A stretch of 64,000 nt of DNA. Source: Clostridia bacterium. GTDB taxonomy: Bacteria > Bacillota > Clostridia > Oscillospirales > CAG-382. The stretch lies in NCBI GenBank assembly GCA_017447445.1, contig JAFSNK010000008.1, positions 99,068 through 163,067 of the forward strand. Direction: 5' to 3'. Of this stretch, positions 1-8,350 are shown one piece after another. The position numbers and the translations under genes were made by a program. Under the pieces are notes generated by a model that saw nothing but the letters and a program-made list of their open reading frames with translations, was not told the origin of the DNA and did not search any database. Position 1 is the first letter of the stretch. Each line of letters opens with the position of its first letter.

Positions 1-1158
1 GACCGCCGGAAGGAAGAGAAAGAGCGGGTCTTTTATCGACGCGGCGCAGGACGTGAGCGCTATTACCGCGGAACGCAGACTTTCGGGATAGATGAGCCAG
101 GAAACGCCGTTTACTATGCGGAAAGCCGCCGCCAGCGAAACGCCGAGGCAGATCACGTTGACCGCCTGCGCGACGAGCCGTTCCGAGCAGACTACGTTTT
201 TGGTGATGAAATAGACGCACATACAGCAAAGCAGTTCCGGCGCGGGATCGCCGCCGCCCGTGATGACGAACAGCGCTTTTACGGCGAACACCGCGGCGAA
301 CGCCACGTCCGCCGTGCCGAACCGGAGATTACGCTTTAAGCGCAGGCATTTGAACAGGTATGACGCCAGCGTGCAGAGCAGCAGTATGACCAACTGCCGC
401 CCCGGTATGACCGCCAGCAGCGCGATCGCGGAGAACAGCCCGAATTCCGGAACGTTGAATACAGCGAACGCGACCAGCGCGAGAAAGATCGCAAAAAGCA
501 CCCTTGCGGGTTCGACAAACAAAGTTAAGATGCCGCAGAGCGAGCCGAACAGAAACGCCAGCCCGGTTGCGTTCCTGCCCTTTTCGGGCAGGCAGAGCGA
601 GGATTCGTTTATACCGAGGCAGACGCAGAGAAGCTGCCCGGTAACGCGCCCGTTGCCGAGCGCCGAAAGGATGCTTTTTTCGCCGAAAACCACCAATATG
701 AGCCCAGCGACGAACGAAACCGCCGCGGTGGACACGCCGGATATCCCGATATCCCCTTCGCCGGAGGTATAGCGGCGAAGCAGGAAGATAGCGGCGGTAT
801 AAACGCCGTAGGTGAGCAGGAATACCCCGGCGGAGCGCAGCGAGGTTGCCAGGAAGCCGTCTTTAAGGGCGCGCAGCGCGTTGAACACGCGATTCCCGGC
901 GAAGAACGAGGCGGCGGCGCCGCGCAACGTTTTTTGCTTTTTACGCTCCGAGCCGAACTGCCGCTTCAGCGGAGCGACCACTTTATCCGCAAAGAACGAA
1001 TCGGTGCGCCGCACCGACGAGAGCAGCGGAGAAAGGAACCCGGATTCGAAGACCTTGACGATGAAAGCCGAAAGCCGCGAAGTCAACGACAAAACAAAGC
1101 TTTCACGCAAGACTGCGCGAAACCTTGTTTTGCGGTTCGTTTGTTTTCTTCTTCTCAT
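1..1158 (-). CDS. Polytopic membrane protein, O-antigen ligase/polymerase-like, truncated by window edge
   Basis: The reading frame starts at ATG 1158-1156 and stays open for 386 codons to the left edge, so the C-terminus is missing. A GGAG lies about 11 bases upstream of the ATG. The first 90 or so residues are basic and cytoplasmic (start MRRRKQTNRK), followed by many hydrophobic segments, the first near residues 110-127. This layout, a long basic N-terminus followed by closely spaced membrane helices, resembles O-antigen ligase/polymerase-like (Wzy/WaaL) proteins of Clostridia, which polymerise or transfer surface glycans at the outer face of the membrane. That assignment is from overall look, not from a catalytic motif. 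It lies 22 bases after trmD and is probably the last gene of that operon. It could instead be another type of polytopic membrane protein. Confidence 0.6.
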   Translation of the reverse strand, partial: MRRRKQTNRKTRFRAVLRESFVLSLTSRLSAFIVKVFESGFLSPLLSSVRRTDSFFADKVVAPLKRQFGSERKKQKTLRGAAASFFAGNRVFNALRALKDGFLATSLRSAGVFLLTYGVYTAAIFLLRRYTSGEGDIGISGVSTAAVSFVAGLILVVFGEKSILSALGNGRVTGQLLCVCLGINESSLCLPEKGRNATGLAFLFGSLCGILTLFVEPARVLFAIFLALVAFAVFNVPEFGLFSAIALLAVIPGRQLVILLLCTLASYLFKCLRLKRNLRFGTADVAFAAVFAVKALFVITGGGDPAPELLCCMCVYFITKNVVCSERLVAQAVNVICLGVSLAAAFRIVNGVSWLIYPESLRSAVIALTSCAASIKDPLFLFLPAV

Positions 1159-1180
1159 GGCGGCTTTGACTCCGTATAAT

Positions 1181-1858
1181 TCAGCCAAGCAGGTCGGGGC
1201 GTTTTTTGCCCGTTCTGTCAAGGCACTGTTTTTGTTTCCATTCCTCCTGCAGAGCGTGGTTGCCGTTTATAAGCACCTCCGGCACCTCCAGCCCTTCGAA
1301 AACGCGCGGGCGGGTGTATTGAGCGTGCTCCAGCAAGCCGTTCTGCAGACTTTCCTTTTCGAAGCATTCCGGCGAGGGGAGAACGCCTTCGACAAGGCGG
1401 GAAACGCAATCGACGACTATGGCGGCGGGCAGTTCGCCCCCGGTGAGCACGTAATTGCCCACCGAAAGCTCCTCGTCCACTTCCAGATCGATAATGCGTT
1501 CGTCGATCCCCTCGTAATGTCCGCAAAGCAGAATAAGGTTATCGTATCCGAGCAGCTCGCGGGCTTTGTTCTGGTCGAACAGAGCGCCCTGCGGCGACAT
1601 ATAGATAACCCTTGTCGTTCCGCTTAAGCGGGATTTTACGGCGCGTATGCAGTCGACGGCGGGCTGGCACATCATAACCATACCGTAGCCGCCTCCGTAG
1701 GGCGCGTCGTCCACCTTGCGGTGTTTATCCAGCGTGTAATCGCGTATGTCCGTGCAGGTAACGGAGATCAATCCCTTTTCCCTCGCGCGGCCGATAATGC
1801 TGGCGTTGAATACCGGTTCGAGAGCGCCGGGAAAAAGCGTAAGCACTTCGAAGTTCAT
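1181..1858 (-). CDS. trmD: tRNA (guanine-37-N1)-methyltransferase TrmD
   Basis: TrmD uses S-adenosylmethionine to methylate N1 of G37 next to the anticodon, preventing +1 frameshifting. The 225-residue protein starts MNFEVLTLFPG and carries the SPOUT-knot signatures DDAPYGGGYGMVM, LCGHYEGIDER, SVGNYVLTGGELPA and LEHAQYTRP, and ends with the VPEVLINGNH segment. Length is slightly short of the usual 240-250 residues. It follows rimM by five bases, in the usual rpsP-khpA-rimM-trmD order, and is followed 22 bases later by a membrane protein in place of the common rplS. Confidence 0.97.
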   Translation of the reverse strand: MNFEVLTLFPGALEPVFNASIIGRAREKGLISVTCTDIRDYTLDKHRKVDDAPYGGGYGMVMMCQPAVDCIRAVKSRLSGTTRVIYMSPQGALFDQNKARELLGYDNLILLCGHYEGIDERIIDLEVDEELSVGNYVLTGGELPAAIVVDCVSRLVEGVLPSPECFEKESLQNGLLEHAQYTRPRVFEGLEVPEVLINGNHALQEEWKQKQCLDRTGKKRPDLLG

Positions 1859-1863
1859 AACGC

Positions 1864-2355
1864 CTACGCCTCCGTCCCTTCCAAAAATCGGATGGTTATC
1901 CCTTTTTCGGTATCCTTGTTTAACACGAACTCCCTGACCGCGGGCACGATGCAGTTCCTTTCGCCCTCGACGTAGTAAAGCTCGGAAGCGGCGCCCTCCT
2001 CGATGCGGGCGAGCTTGCCCACCACCCTGCCGGTATCGGCGTCGATAACGTCGAGCCCGATAAGGTCGTCGTTGAAGCAGACCCCTTCCGGGAGCTTTAT
2101 ATCCTCGCGGTCGAACCAGACGGTGTGCCCGGTAAGAGCCGAAGCGCTCGTCCTGTCCTCGTATCCGGCGAAGATCACGGTGGAGAGCGATTCGCGGAGC
2201 TCCTTTACCTCCAGCGGGCGGGCGCCTTTATTATCGAGATAAAGGTACTTTACGCCGGAAAGGAAAGATATGCTGTCGCACCAGCAATCGAACCGCAGTT
2301 CGCCCTTCAGCCCGCGCGGGGAATTAAGGCGCCCCGCTTCAAGAAAGCGCTTCAT
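1864..2355 (-). CDS. rimM: Ribosome maturation factor RimM
   Basis: RimM binds ribosomal protein S19 and assists maturation of the 30S subunit head. The 163-residue product shows the N-terminal RimM barrel (AGRLNSPRGLKGELRF) and a C-terminal PRC-barrel region (GLDVIDADTGRVVGKLARI). Its ATG overlaps the khpA stop by one base (TGATG), which suggests translational coupling. It belongs to the ylxM-to-trmD operon. Confidence 0.95.
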   Translation of the reverse strand: MKRFLEAGRLNSPRGLKGELRFDCWCDSISFLSGVKYLYLDNKGARPLEVKELRESLSTVIFAGYEDRTSASALTGHTVWFDREDIKLPEGVCFNDDLIGLDVIDADTGRVVGKLARIEEGAASELYYVEGERNCIVPAVREFVLNKDTEKGITIRFLEGTEA

Positions 2356-2582
2356 CAGATAATGTCGACGATAACGCGCTTGTTCTCCTTCGCGGCGGCG
2401 GCGCGCATCACGGTGCGGATGCTTTTGGCGATCTTGCCTTCCTTGCCGATCACCCTGCCCATATCGCGTTTAGAGACGGAAAGTTCGAGCACCACGGTGT
2501 CGCCGCTGACCTTTTCTGTCACGCTGACGGCGTCGGGATCCTCGACAAGCGCTTTCGTGATGTCGATGAGTATTTGCTTCAT
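2355..2582 (-). CDS. khpA: KH-domain RNA-binding protein KhpA
   Basis: This is a 75-residue single KH-domain protein starting [12 protein letters not shown], with the RNA-binding GxxG loop visible as VIGKEGKIAKSI. In Firmicutes KhpA pairs with KhpB (Jag/EloR) and affects cell elongation and RNA biology. The start at 2582 is chosen over an upstream in-frame ATG because GGAG lies just before it inside the end of rpsP, and the ATG overlaps the rpsP stop by one base (TAATG). The gene order rpsP-khpA-rimM-trmD is standard. Confidence 0.93.
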   Translation of the reverse strand: MKQILIDITKALVEDPDAVSVTEKVSGDTVVLELSVSKRDMGRVIGKEGKIAKSIRTVMRAAAAKENKRVIVDII

Positions 2583-2827
2583 TACTCCAACACTCCACTC
2601 TTTTTGAGCAGCGCTCTTACGGTTTCGGTGGGCTGTGCGCCGTTGGCGATCCACTTCTTTGCCTTTTCCGGATCGACCTTGATCTCGGACGGTTCGGTCA
2701 TCGGATTGTAGAAACCGATCTCTTCGATAAATCTGCCGTCACGGGGATATCTCGAATCCGCGACGACGATCCTGTAGGTGGGTGCTTTCTTCGCGCCCAT
2801 TCTTCTGAGTCTGATCTTAACTGCCAT
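2582..2827 (-). CDS. rpsP: 30S ribosomal protein S16
   Basis: This 81-residue protein begins [19 protein letters not shown] and contains [14 protein letters not shown], both typical of S16, an assembly protein of the 30S body. Length matches the family. It lies between ffh (34-base gap) and khpA (one-base overlap) and is part of the operon driven from the promoter near 4563-4591. Confidence 0.97.
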   Translation of the reverse strand: MAVKIRLRRMGAKKAPTYRIVVADSRYPRDGRFIEEIGFYNPMTEPSEIKVDPEKAKKWIANGAQPTETVRALLKKSGVLE

Positions 2828-2861
2828 TTTTGTTTCCTCCGTATATGGAAAATATTATTTA

Positions 2862-4184
2862 TTAAAAGGGAAACTTGAATTTTCCTCTTTTTCCTTTTTT
2901 GCCCGAAAACTGCTTCATAAGCTGTTTCGTCTGTTCGTACTGCTTCAAAAGACGGTTCACGTCCTCCACCTTCGTGCCGCTGCCGGCGGCGATGCGCCGC
3001 TTGCGCGAGGAATTCAGAACGTCCGGATGGTCGCGCTCGTAGGGCGTCATCGAAAGAATGATCGCTTCCGTGCGGGAGACCGCCTTTTCGTCGATCTTTG
3101 CGTTATTGAGCTGCGAGGGCTTTATTCCCGGCATCATTCCGAGCAGCGATTCCATGGAGCCCATATCTTTTATCATGGAGAACTGCTCCAGAAAGTCGGT
3201 AAGCGTGAAGCTCTGCTCGCGCAAGCGCTTTTCCATCTCCGCCGCTTTCTTTTCGTCGATCTGCTGTTCCGCCTTTTCGATAAGGGTGAGCACGTCGCCC
3301 ATACCGAGTATGCGGGAAGCCATCCTGTCCGGGTGGAACGGTTCGAGGCAATCCAGCTTTTCTCCGGTGCCGATGAATTTAATGGGTTTTCCGGTGATAT
3401 ATTTAACGGAAAGCGCGGCGCCGCCGCGAGTGTCGCCGTCCATTTTGGTGAGTATGACGCCGGTTATATCCAGAAGCTCGTTGAAGCTTTCGGCGACGTT
3501 CACGGCATCCTGACCTGTCATCGCGTCGACGACAAGCAGTATTTCCGTAGGTTCGACAGCGCTCTTGATACGGCGAAGCTCGTCCATAAGCTCCTCGTCG
3601 ACGTGCAGTCTGCCCGCCGTGTCGATAATAACGATATCGTGCCCGTATTTTATCGCGTGCTTAACTGCGAGTTCGGAAGTTTCCACCGGGTCCGCCGTGC
3701 CGCGTTCAAACACCGGGACGCCGACCTGTTCGCCGACCACCTGAAGCTGTTTTATCGCCGCGGGACGGTAGATGTCGCAGGCGACGAGCAGCGGGTTCCT
3801 TCCCTGCTTGCGGAACATACGCGCAAGCTTTGCGGAATGGGTAGTCTTGCCCGAGCCCTGAAGACCGCACATAAGTATCACGGTAGGCGGTTTGGGCGAA
3901 ATATTTATCTTCTGGTTCGTCCCGCCCATGAGCTTGATAAGCTCTTCGTTTACTATTTTAACGATCTGCTGCGCGGGAAGCAGGCTTTCAAGCACCTCTT
4001 TGCCGACGGCGCGTTCCGAAACGCGGCTGATGAACTCTTTTACCACTTTGAAGTTTACGTCGGCTTCCAGGAGCGCAAGCTTTATCTCGCGCATGCCCGC
4101 CTTGACGTCGGCCTCCGTGAGCTTGCCCTTGCTGCGGAACTTGGCGAACGCCTGGGACATTTTATCTACAAGACTTTGAAACAT
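2862..4184 (-). CDS. ffh: Signal recognition particle GTPase Ffh
   Basis: Ffh binds signal sequences emerging from the ribosome and, with SRP RNA and FtsY, delivers nascent membrane proteins to the translocon. The 440-residue protein has the N domain, the G domain with GLQGSGKTTHSAKLA (G1), DTAGRLHVD (G3) and TKMDGDTRGG (G4), and a C-terminal M domain ending in a short lysine/glycine-rich tail. The usual long methionine-rich C-terminus is modest here. Its ATG overlaps the ylxM stop by one base. Confidence 0.97.
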   Translation of the reverse strand: MFQSLVDKMSQAFAKFRSKGKLTEADVKAGMREIKLALLEADVNFKVVKEFISRVSERAVGKEVLESLLPAQQIVKIVNEELIKLMGGTNQKINISPKPPTVILMCGLQGSGKTTHSAKLARMFRKQGRNPLLVACDIYRPAAIKQLQVVGEQVGVPVFERGTADPVETSELAVKHAIKYGHDIVIIDTAGRLHVDEELMDELRRIKSAVEPTEILLVVDAMTGQDAVNVAESFNELLDITGVILTKMDGDTRGGAALSVKYITGKPIKFIGTGEKLDCLEPFHPDRMASRILGMGDVLTLIEKAEQQIDEKKAAEMEKRLREQSFTLTDFLEQFSMIKDMGSMESLLGMMPGIKPSQLNNAKIDEKAVSRTEAIILSMTPYERDHPDVLNSSRKRRIAAGSGTKVEDVNRLLKQYEQTKQLMKQFSGKKGKRGKFKFPF

Positions 4185-4504
4185 TACAGTTCTCCGATTA
4201 TTTTTTCCGCAAGTGACCTTGCTTCGGCGATATCGCCGCTGTTGATTATCTGCGCGGCGTACGAATCGATCCTCTGAGAGCGTTCCGCGATGCCGAGCGC
4301 GGATTCGAACGCTTTCAGTTCCGCCACCGAACGCTTTATCGAATCGCGCACGCCCTGGCGGGTGAGCCCGCAGTTTTCGCCGATCTCGGCGAGAGAGAGA
4401 TCCTCGTTATAATACAGATCGGCAAGATCGCGGTTCTTTTCGGAAAGCAGACCGCCGTAAACGTCCAGCAGGCGGCAGATATACGCCCTGTCATCCGTTG
4501 ACAT
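4184..4504 (-). CDS. ylxM: YlxM/p13-family helix-turn-helix protein
   Basis: This 106-residue protein has a sigma-region-4-like helix-turn-helix (LSLAEIGENCGLTRQGVRDSI) and is the usual partner gene upstream of ffh in Firmicutes. YlxM homologues have been linked to SRP function, with stimulation of Ffh GTPase activity reported in streptococci. It is the first gene of the operon, directly after a near-perfect promoter, and its stop overlaps the ffh start. Whether it also binds DNA, for instance the inverted repeat just upstream, is only an inference. Confidence 0.92.
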   Translation of the reverse strand: MSTDDRAYICRLLDVYGGLLSEKNRDLADLYYNEDLSLAEIGENCGLTRQGVRDSIKRSVAELKAFESALGIAERSQRIDSYAAQIINSGDIAEARSLAEKIIGEL

Positions 4505-4532
4505 TTATGCGCTTCCCCTTTCAGAAAACAAA

Positions 4533-4557
4533 TCTGTAAAGTAATTTCCTTTACAGA
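4533..4557. promoter_or_regulatory. Perfect 9-base inverted repeat at the ylxM transcription start
   Basis: The arms TCTGTAAAG (4533-4541) and CTTTACAGA (4549-4557) are exact inverted repeats separated by seven bases. They sit immediately downstream of the -10 element, overlapping the expected transcription start and early leader of the ylxM-ffh operon. The position fits an operator or a leader hairpin. No binding protein can be named from sequence. Confidence 0.55.
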
Positions 4558-4562
4558 CTTGT

Positions 4563-4591
4563 ATTATACAATACCGGACCGTGTTTGTCAA
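4563..4591 (-). promoter_or_regulatory. Consensus sigma-A promoter of the ylxM-ffh-rpsP-rimM-trmD operon
   Basis: On the minus strand there is a perfect -35 TTGACA (4591-4586), a 17-base spacer, and a perfect -10 TATAAT (4568-4563). The TGA inside the -35 hexamer is the stop codon of the upstream clp-type gene, so the promoter is embedded in the end of that gene. Confidence 0.85.
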
Positions 4592-6810
4592 TAGGTTTTT
4601 TGCGTTATTTTTAAGCTGCAAACGCTGTTTTCGCAATATAAGACCGCGCTGTCGCCGCTTTGAAGCGCGCCTTTGAGCAATTCGGCGGAGATAGCGTCCT
4701 CGGCGGCAGAAAGCGCCCTGCGGCAGACCGCGCGCGCCCCGCGCGCCCCCTGCGAGGCGTTTGCGGCGAACCCCGGCGCGAATTCGAGCGATATCCCGCG
4801 CGCCGCCATACCGCGTTTAAGCTCCCCGAGCCGCAGTTCGGCGATCTTTATTATATCCTCCCGCGTGAGCTCGCGGAAGCGTATCACCTCGTCCACCCTT
4901 TCGGCGATCTCCGCGGGGAGCGAAGGATCACGCATGGGCGGCTCGCTTTTCCGCGCGAATCCTATGCTTTGGCTTGCCGCCGGAGTATCGCAGGTGAACA
5001 CCAGCAACGAATCGGCGAACGAGACCGTCTCGCCCTCCGAATCGGTGAGCGTGCCTTCCTCGGCGAGCTGAGCAAGCAGCGCGCGGACGTCCGGGTGCGC
5101 TTTTTCGATACCGTCGAACAGCACGAGCGTATACGGCTCGCGGCGAACGCGTTCGGTAAGCCGTCCGCCCTCGCCGTGCCCGATATAGCCCGCGGGGGCG
5201 CCGATCAGTTTGGAAACGCAGTGCGGTTCGGTGAATTCGCTCATATCTATACGGAAAAACGAATTGCCGCCGGGGAACACCGATTCCGCAAGCGCGCGTG
5301 CGCATTCCGATTTCCCCGCCCCGGGCGCCCCGGCGAAGAGGAACGAGACCGTGCGTTCACCCGGGCGGACGCCGGACCTTGCCCTTATGACCGCCCTCGC
5401 AAGAGCGCGCACGGCTTCGTCCTGTCCGATCACGCGGCGTGCAAGCTCCGTTTCAAGCGTGAGCAGCCGTTCCGAACCGCCTCCGCGGATCACCTCCGCG
5501 GGGACTCCGGTGCGCCGTTCGACGGCGGAAGCGATATCGTCCGCCGAAACGGAGATCGGGCTTTCGCCCTTTGCGGCGCTGCGGCGGCAGGCGGCGGCTT
5601 CGTCCAGCAGATCTATCGCTTTATCGGGCAGGAAGCGGTCGGCGATATAGCGCGAGGAGAGCGAGACCGCGGCTTCCACGGCGGAAGCTTCGAACACGAC
5701 TCCGTGATGCTTTTCGTACTTGTCCTTTATACCCATAAGCATCTCGCGGCACGCCGCGGCGGAGGGCTCGCGCACACGGACGGTCTGGAATCTCCGTGCG
5801 AGCGCTTTGTCGCGTTCGATGCTTTTGCGGTATTCGCGCAGGGTGGTGGCGCCGATAAGCCGTATCTCCCCTCTTGCGAGCGCGGGTTTTATGATGTTCG
5901 AAGCGTCTATCGCGCCCTCGGCTCCGCCCGCGCCGACCAGCGTGTGTATCTCGTCGACGAAAAGGATGACTTCTCCGGAGGAGCGCGCCTCGTCCAGCAG
6001 TTTTTTTATTTTTTCCTCGAATTCGCCGCGGTATTTCGTGCCGGACACGACTGAGGACAGCTCCAGACTCATAACGCGCTTGCCGCGCAGTTCGTCCGGG
6101 ACTTCGCCGCGCGCCACGCGGGAGGCGAGCGCTTCGACTATCGCCGTTTTGCCCACCCCCGCCTCGCCTATAAGGCAGGGATTGTTTTTCGTGCGGCGCA
6201 GCAGGATGCTTATCACCTGCTCCTCCTCGTCTTCCCGCCCGAGCACCGGATCGAGCATACCCGCGCGTGCGCGCGCGGTGAGGTCCGACGCCATCGAATC
6301 GAGCAGCGGCGTGGGCGTTGATCCCGCCGCGCGTTCCGCGCCGGGGCGGTCTTCCTCCCCGGGCACCGGGCGGGGATCGGGCTCGCCGAACAGGTTATAG
6401 AGCGTTTCCGAAAGCTCCGCCACGTCGACTCCCGCGGAAGTCAGTATCCGCACCGCGAGGCATTCCTCGTCCAGCAGCGCCATAAGCAGGTGCTGCACCC
6501 CCACCGCCTTGTATCCTCCGCGGACGGCGACCAGCCCCGACCGCAGCAGGATGCGGCGCATTACCGGAGTGAGATCGCCCGCGGTCACCGCGGAAGGCAC
6601 GCCCAGCCCTGAAATGCCTATTATGCGCGCCCGGATATCCTCCGCTTTCGCGCCGCGCTCCGAAAGCAGTTTATAAACCGTCGTGTCGCCGACCGAAAGC
6701 AGCCCCAGAAGCAGATGCTCGCTCCCCACGCAGGAATGCCCCAACTCACGCGCGGACTCCAGCGAAGCGGAGACCGCCCTTTTTGCGGGATCGGAGAATT
6801 TTTTGATCAT
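4588..6810 (-). CDS. ClpC-like double AAA+ ATPase with degenerate second ATPase domain
   Basis: Hsp100/Clp-type unfoldase of about 740 residues. It has an N-terminal Clp repeat domain (GSEHLLLGLL), a complete D1 module (GEAGVGKTAIVE, FVDEIHTLVGAG, IGATTLREYRK, pore loop KYRGEFEE) and a D2 module (GAPGAGKSEC, GYIGHGEGG). D2 is unusual: Walker B reads LVLFDGIEKAH, with Gly (codon 5110-5112) where the catalytic Glu belongs, and sensor 1 reads FTCD, with Asp (4987-4989) where Asn is normal. The UVR/M domain between D1 and D2 is almost absent. QSIGFARK resembles a ClpP-binding loop. The start at 6810 (MIKKFSDPAKRAV) aligns with family N-termini; GTG 6819 after AAAGGGG, or ATG 6840 or 6864, are alternatives. 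No clpP, ctsR or mcsB gene is adjacent. Confidence 0.88.
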   Translation of the reverse strand: MIKKFSDPAKRAVSASLESARELGHSCVGSEHLLLGLLSVGDTTVYKLLSERGAKAEDIRARIIGISGLGVPSAVTAGDLTPVMRRILLRSGLVAVRGGYKAVGVQHLLMALLDEECLAVRILTSAGVDVAELSETLYNLFGEPDPRPVPGEEDRPGAERAAGSTPTPLLDSMASDLTARARAGMLDPVLGREDEEEQVISILLRRTKNNPCLIGEAGVGKTAIVEALASRVARGEVPDELRGKRVMSLELSSVVSGTKYRGEFEEKIKKLLDEARSSGEVILFVDEIHTLVGAGGAEGAIDASNIIKPALARGEIRLIGATTLREYRKSIERDKALARRFQTVRVREPSAAACREMLMGIKDKYEKHHGVVFEASAVEAAVSLSSRYIADRFLPDKAIDLLDEAAACRRSAAKGESPISVSADDIASAVERRTGVPAEVIRGGGSERLLTLETELARRVIGQDEAVRALARAVIRARSGVRPGERTVSFLFAGAPGAGKSECARALAESVFPGGNSFFRIDMSEFTEPHCVSKLIGAPAGYIGHGEGGRLTERVRREPYTLVLFDGIEKAHPDVRALLAQLAEEGTLTDSEGETVSFADSLLVFTCDTPAASQSIGFARKSEPPMRDPSLPAEIAERVDEVIRFRELTREDIIKIAELRLGELKRGMAARGISLEFAPGFAANASQGARGARAVCRRALSAAEDAISAELLKGALQSGDSAVLYCENSVCSLKITQKTY

Positions 6811-6883
6811 ATCGCCCACGCGATATACATCCCCTTTCATACGAAGATTATGTAAAAACCGCAAAAAAGGTTAGCGCAACCCC

Positions 6884-6912
6884 TTTATTTTTCGCTTTTT
6901 ATGTGATATACT
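6884..6912 (+). promoter_or_regulatory. Possible promoter for the 6944 gene
   Basis: A good -10 TATACT (6907-6912) lies 17 bases after a weak -35 TTTATT (6884-6889), in the 130-base gap between the divergent clp-type gene and the plus-strand gene. Confidence 0.4.
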
Positions 6913-6943
6913 GTTTGTAACGACCGGGAAAGGAGTGATAGCG

Positions 6944-7624
6944 TTGCCCGAAAAGCCGGAAAACGCGGCGCCGCGCAGGCACGCCGCAAAAAGCGGGGAA
7001 AAAGAAGAAGTCCGCAGAAACGACGCCGGAACGAAGATACTTGCGTTCGTAATAGTATTATTGGGCTTTTACGTGGTCATCAGTCTGTTTATCGCCGGAT
7101 TCGTCTATTATTCCTTTAACGACACCGCGAAAAACACCGAGATCTATTCGGTACGCGTGGTTTATGACGAAAACACGCTGCATTCGATAAACGCGCAGAC
7201 GGCGAACAACGAATACGGGCTTTATATACCGTTCTCCTATCTTTCCGAGCTCTGCCCCTTCGGCATCGCCGGAGACGGCGACGACATTACGATGTTCCTT
7301 ATCGGCAGCGACAACCGCATACGCTTTCGCCGCAACTCCTCGCTGATAGTCATTAACGACAACCCCATACGCATCTCCGCCCCGCTGCTCACACGGGAAA
7401 GCGACGGCGAATTCCTTATTCCCATAGTGCTTATCGAAAACTACATAAACGGAATAGACGTTAAATACGACAAGGATAAAATGATATGCTACATCAACGC
7501 CGAGGGGCCGAAAGCGGACGTTTCGCTTAAACTGCTTTTGCCGGAGGAGATGCAGCCCGCCTATTTCCCCGAATCGTACAAGACCTATAAGCCCGACGAA
7601 TCCTCGGAGCCGGATATTCCTTAA
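6944..7624 (+). CDS. Single-pass membrane protein of unknown function
   Basis: The start is taken as TTG 6944, eight bases after AAAGGAG. A GTG at 6935 opens the same frame but lies inside that Shine-Dalgarno. The product is 226 residues: a charged cytoplasmic N-terminus of about 30 residues, one transmembrane helix (ILAFVIVLLGFYVVISLFIA), and an extracytoplasmic domain with short beta-strand-like segments (YIPFSYLSEL, FLIPIVLIENYING, GIDVKYDKDKMICYIN). These are reminiscent of the copper amine oxidase N-terminal-like stalk modules common on clostridial surface proteins, but the resemblance is weak. It is a lone gene converging on rplQ. Confidence 0.75.
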   Translation: MPEKPENAAPRRHAAKSGEKEEVRRNDAGTKILAFVIVLLGFYVVISLFIAGFVYYSFNDTAKNTEIYSVRVVYDENTLHSINAQTANNEYGLYIPFSYLSELCPFGIAGDGDDITMFLIGSDNRIRFRRNSSLIVINDNPIRISAPLLTRESDGEFLIPIVLIENYINGIDVKYDKDKMICYINAEGPKADVSLKLLLPEEMQPAYFPESYKTYKPDESSEPDIP

Positions 7625-7661
7625 ACGTATTGAAAACGCCGCGTTCTTCCGAGCGCAAAAC

Positions 7662-7698
7662 AAAAACCGACTGATCGGTTCGTATCAGTCGGTTTTTT
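7662..7698. terminator. Bidirectional rho-independent terminator
   Basis: Arms ACCGACTGAT (7666-7675) and ATCAGTCGGT (7684-7693) form a perfect 10-bp stem with an 8-base loop. T6 follows on the plus strand and a T-run follows on the minus strand. It ends both the plus-strand membrane-protein gene and the whole ribosomal superoperon after rplQ. Confidence 0.9.
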
Positions 7699-7726
7699 GT
7701 ATTTTCTGCAAGGGCAGAAGTCTTGA

Positions 7727-8296
7727 TCACTCCGCCTTTTCCTCGGGTTCGGCTGCCTGCTCGGGAGCTTCTTCCTTCGGTTCCGCCTTCGGTTCCGCCT
7801 TCGGAGCGGCCTTGCGCGGCTTGCGCGCGGCGGGCTTCTTCTCTTCCGTCTTGGCTTCAGTCTTGGCTTCCGCCTTAGCTTCCGTCTTCGGTTCGACCTT
7901 GGCTTTCTTCGGTTCGGCTTTGGCTTTCTTCGGTTCCTCGTAGACCTTTTCGGCTCCGACGAGCTCGACTATAGCCATTTCCGCGCCGTCGCCCCTTCTG
8001 GGACCGATCTTGAGAACGCGGGTGTAGCCGCCGTTTCTTTCATCGTAAAGAGGAGCGATCTTGGTGAAGAGCTTGTAAACGACGCTTTCCTTTTTGAGGA
8101 ACGCGATCGCCTGACGTTTGGCGACAAGAGTGTTCTTCTTGCCGAGAGTTATCATTTTATCCGCAAGCGCGGCGACTTCCGCGGCGCGGGTAGCGGTTGT
8201 CTCTATTTTGCCTTTTTCAAGCAGAAAAGTGACCATGCCCCTGAGCATAGACATTCTATGCGCGGTAGGTCTGCCTAATTTTCTTGTACCGGGCAT
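7727..8296 (-). CDS. rplQ: 50S ribosomal protein L17 with long A/K/E/P-rich C-terminal extension
   Basis: Residues 1-114 are an ordinary bacterial L17 (starting [14 protein letters not shown], ending MAIVELVG), which sits near the exit of the peptide tunnel. Residues 115-189 form a low-complexity tail of repeated [19 protein letters not shown] and PKAEPKAEP units, first basic and then acidic at the end (PEEKAE). The tail looks disordered and has no counterpart in standard L17. This is the last gene of the alpha operon, ahead of the terminator at 7662-7698. Confidence 0.96.
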   Translation of the reverse strand: MPGTRKLGRPTAHRMSMLRGMVTFLLEKGKIETTATRAAEVAALADKMITLGKKNTLVAKRQAIAFLKKESVVYKLFTKIAPLYDERNGGYTRVLKIGPRRGDGAEMAIVELVGAEKVYEEPKKAKAEPKKAKVEPKTEAKAEAKTEAKTEEKKPAARKPRKAAPKAEPKAEPKEEAPEQAAEPEEKAE

Positions 8297-8350
8297 TTTA
8301 AATGTGCCTCCTTATTTGATTTGTTACCGCAGGGAACCCCGTTCGGGGGC

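Noticed and set aside
260..1627. Plus-strand frames over the left end
   Set aside because: They are antisense to the membrane protein and trmD; the minus-strand frames carry the hydrophobic segments and TrmD motifs.
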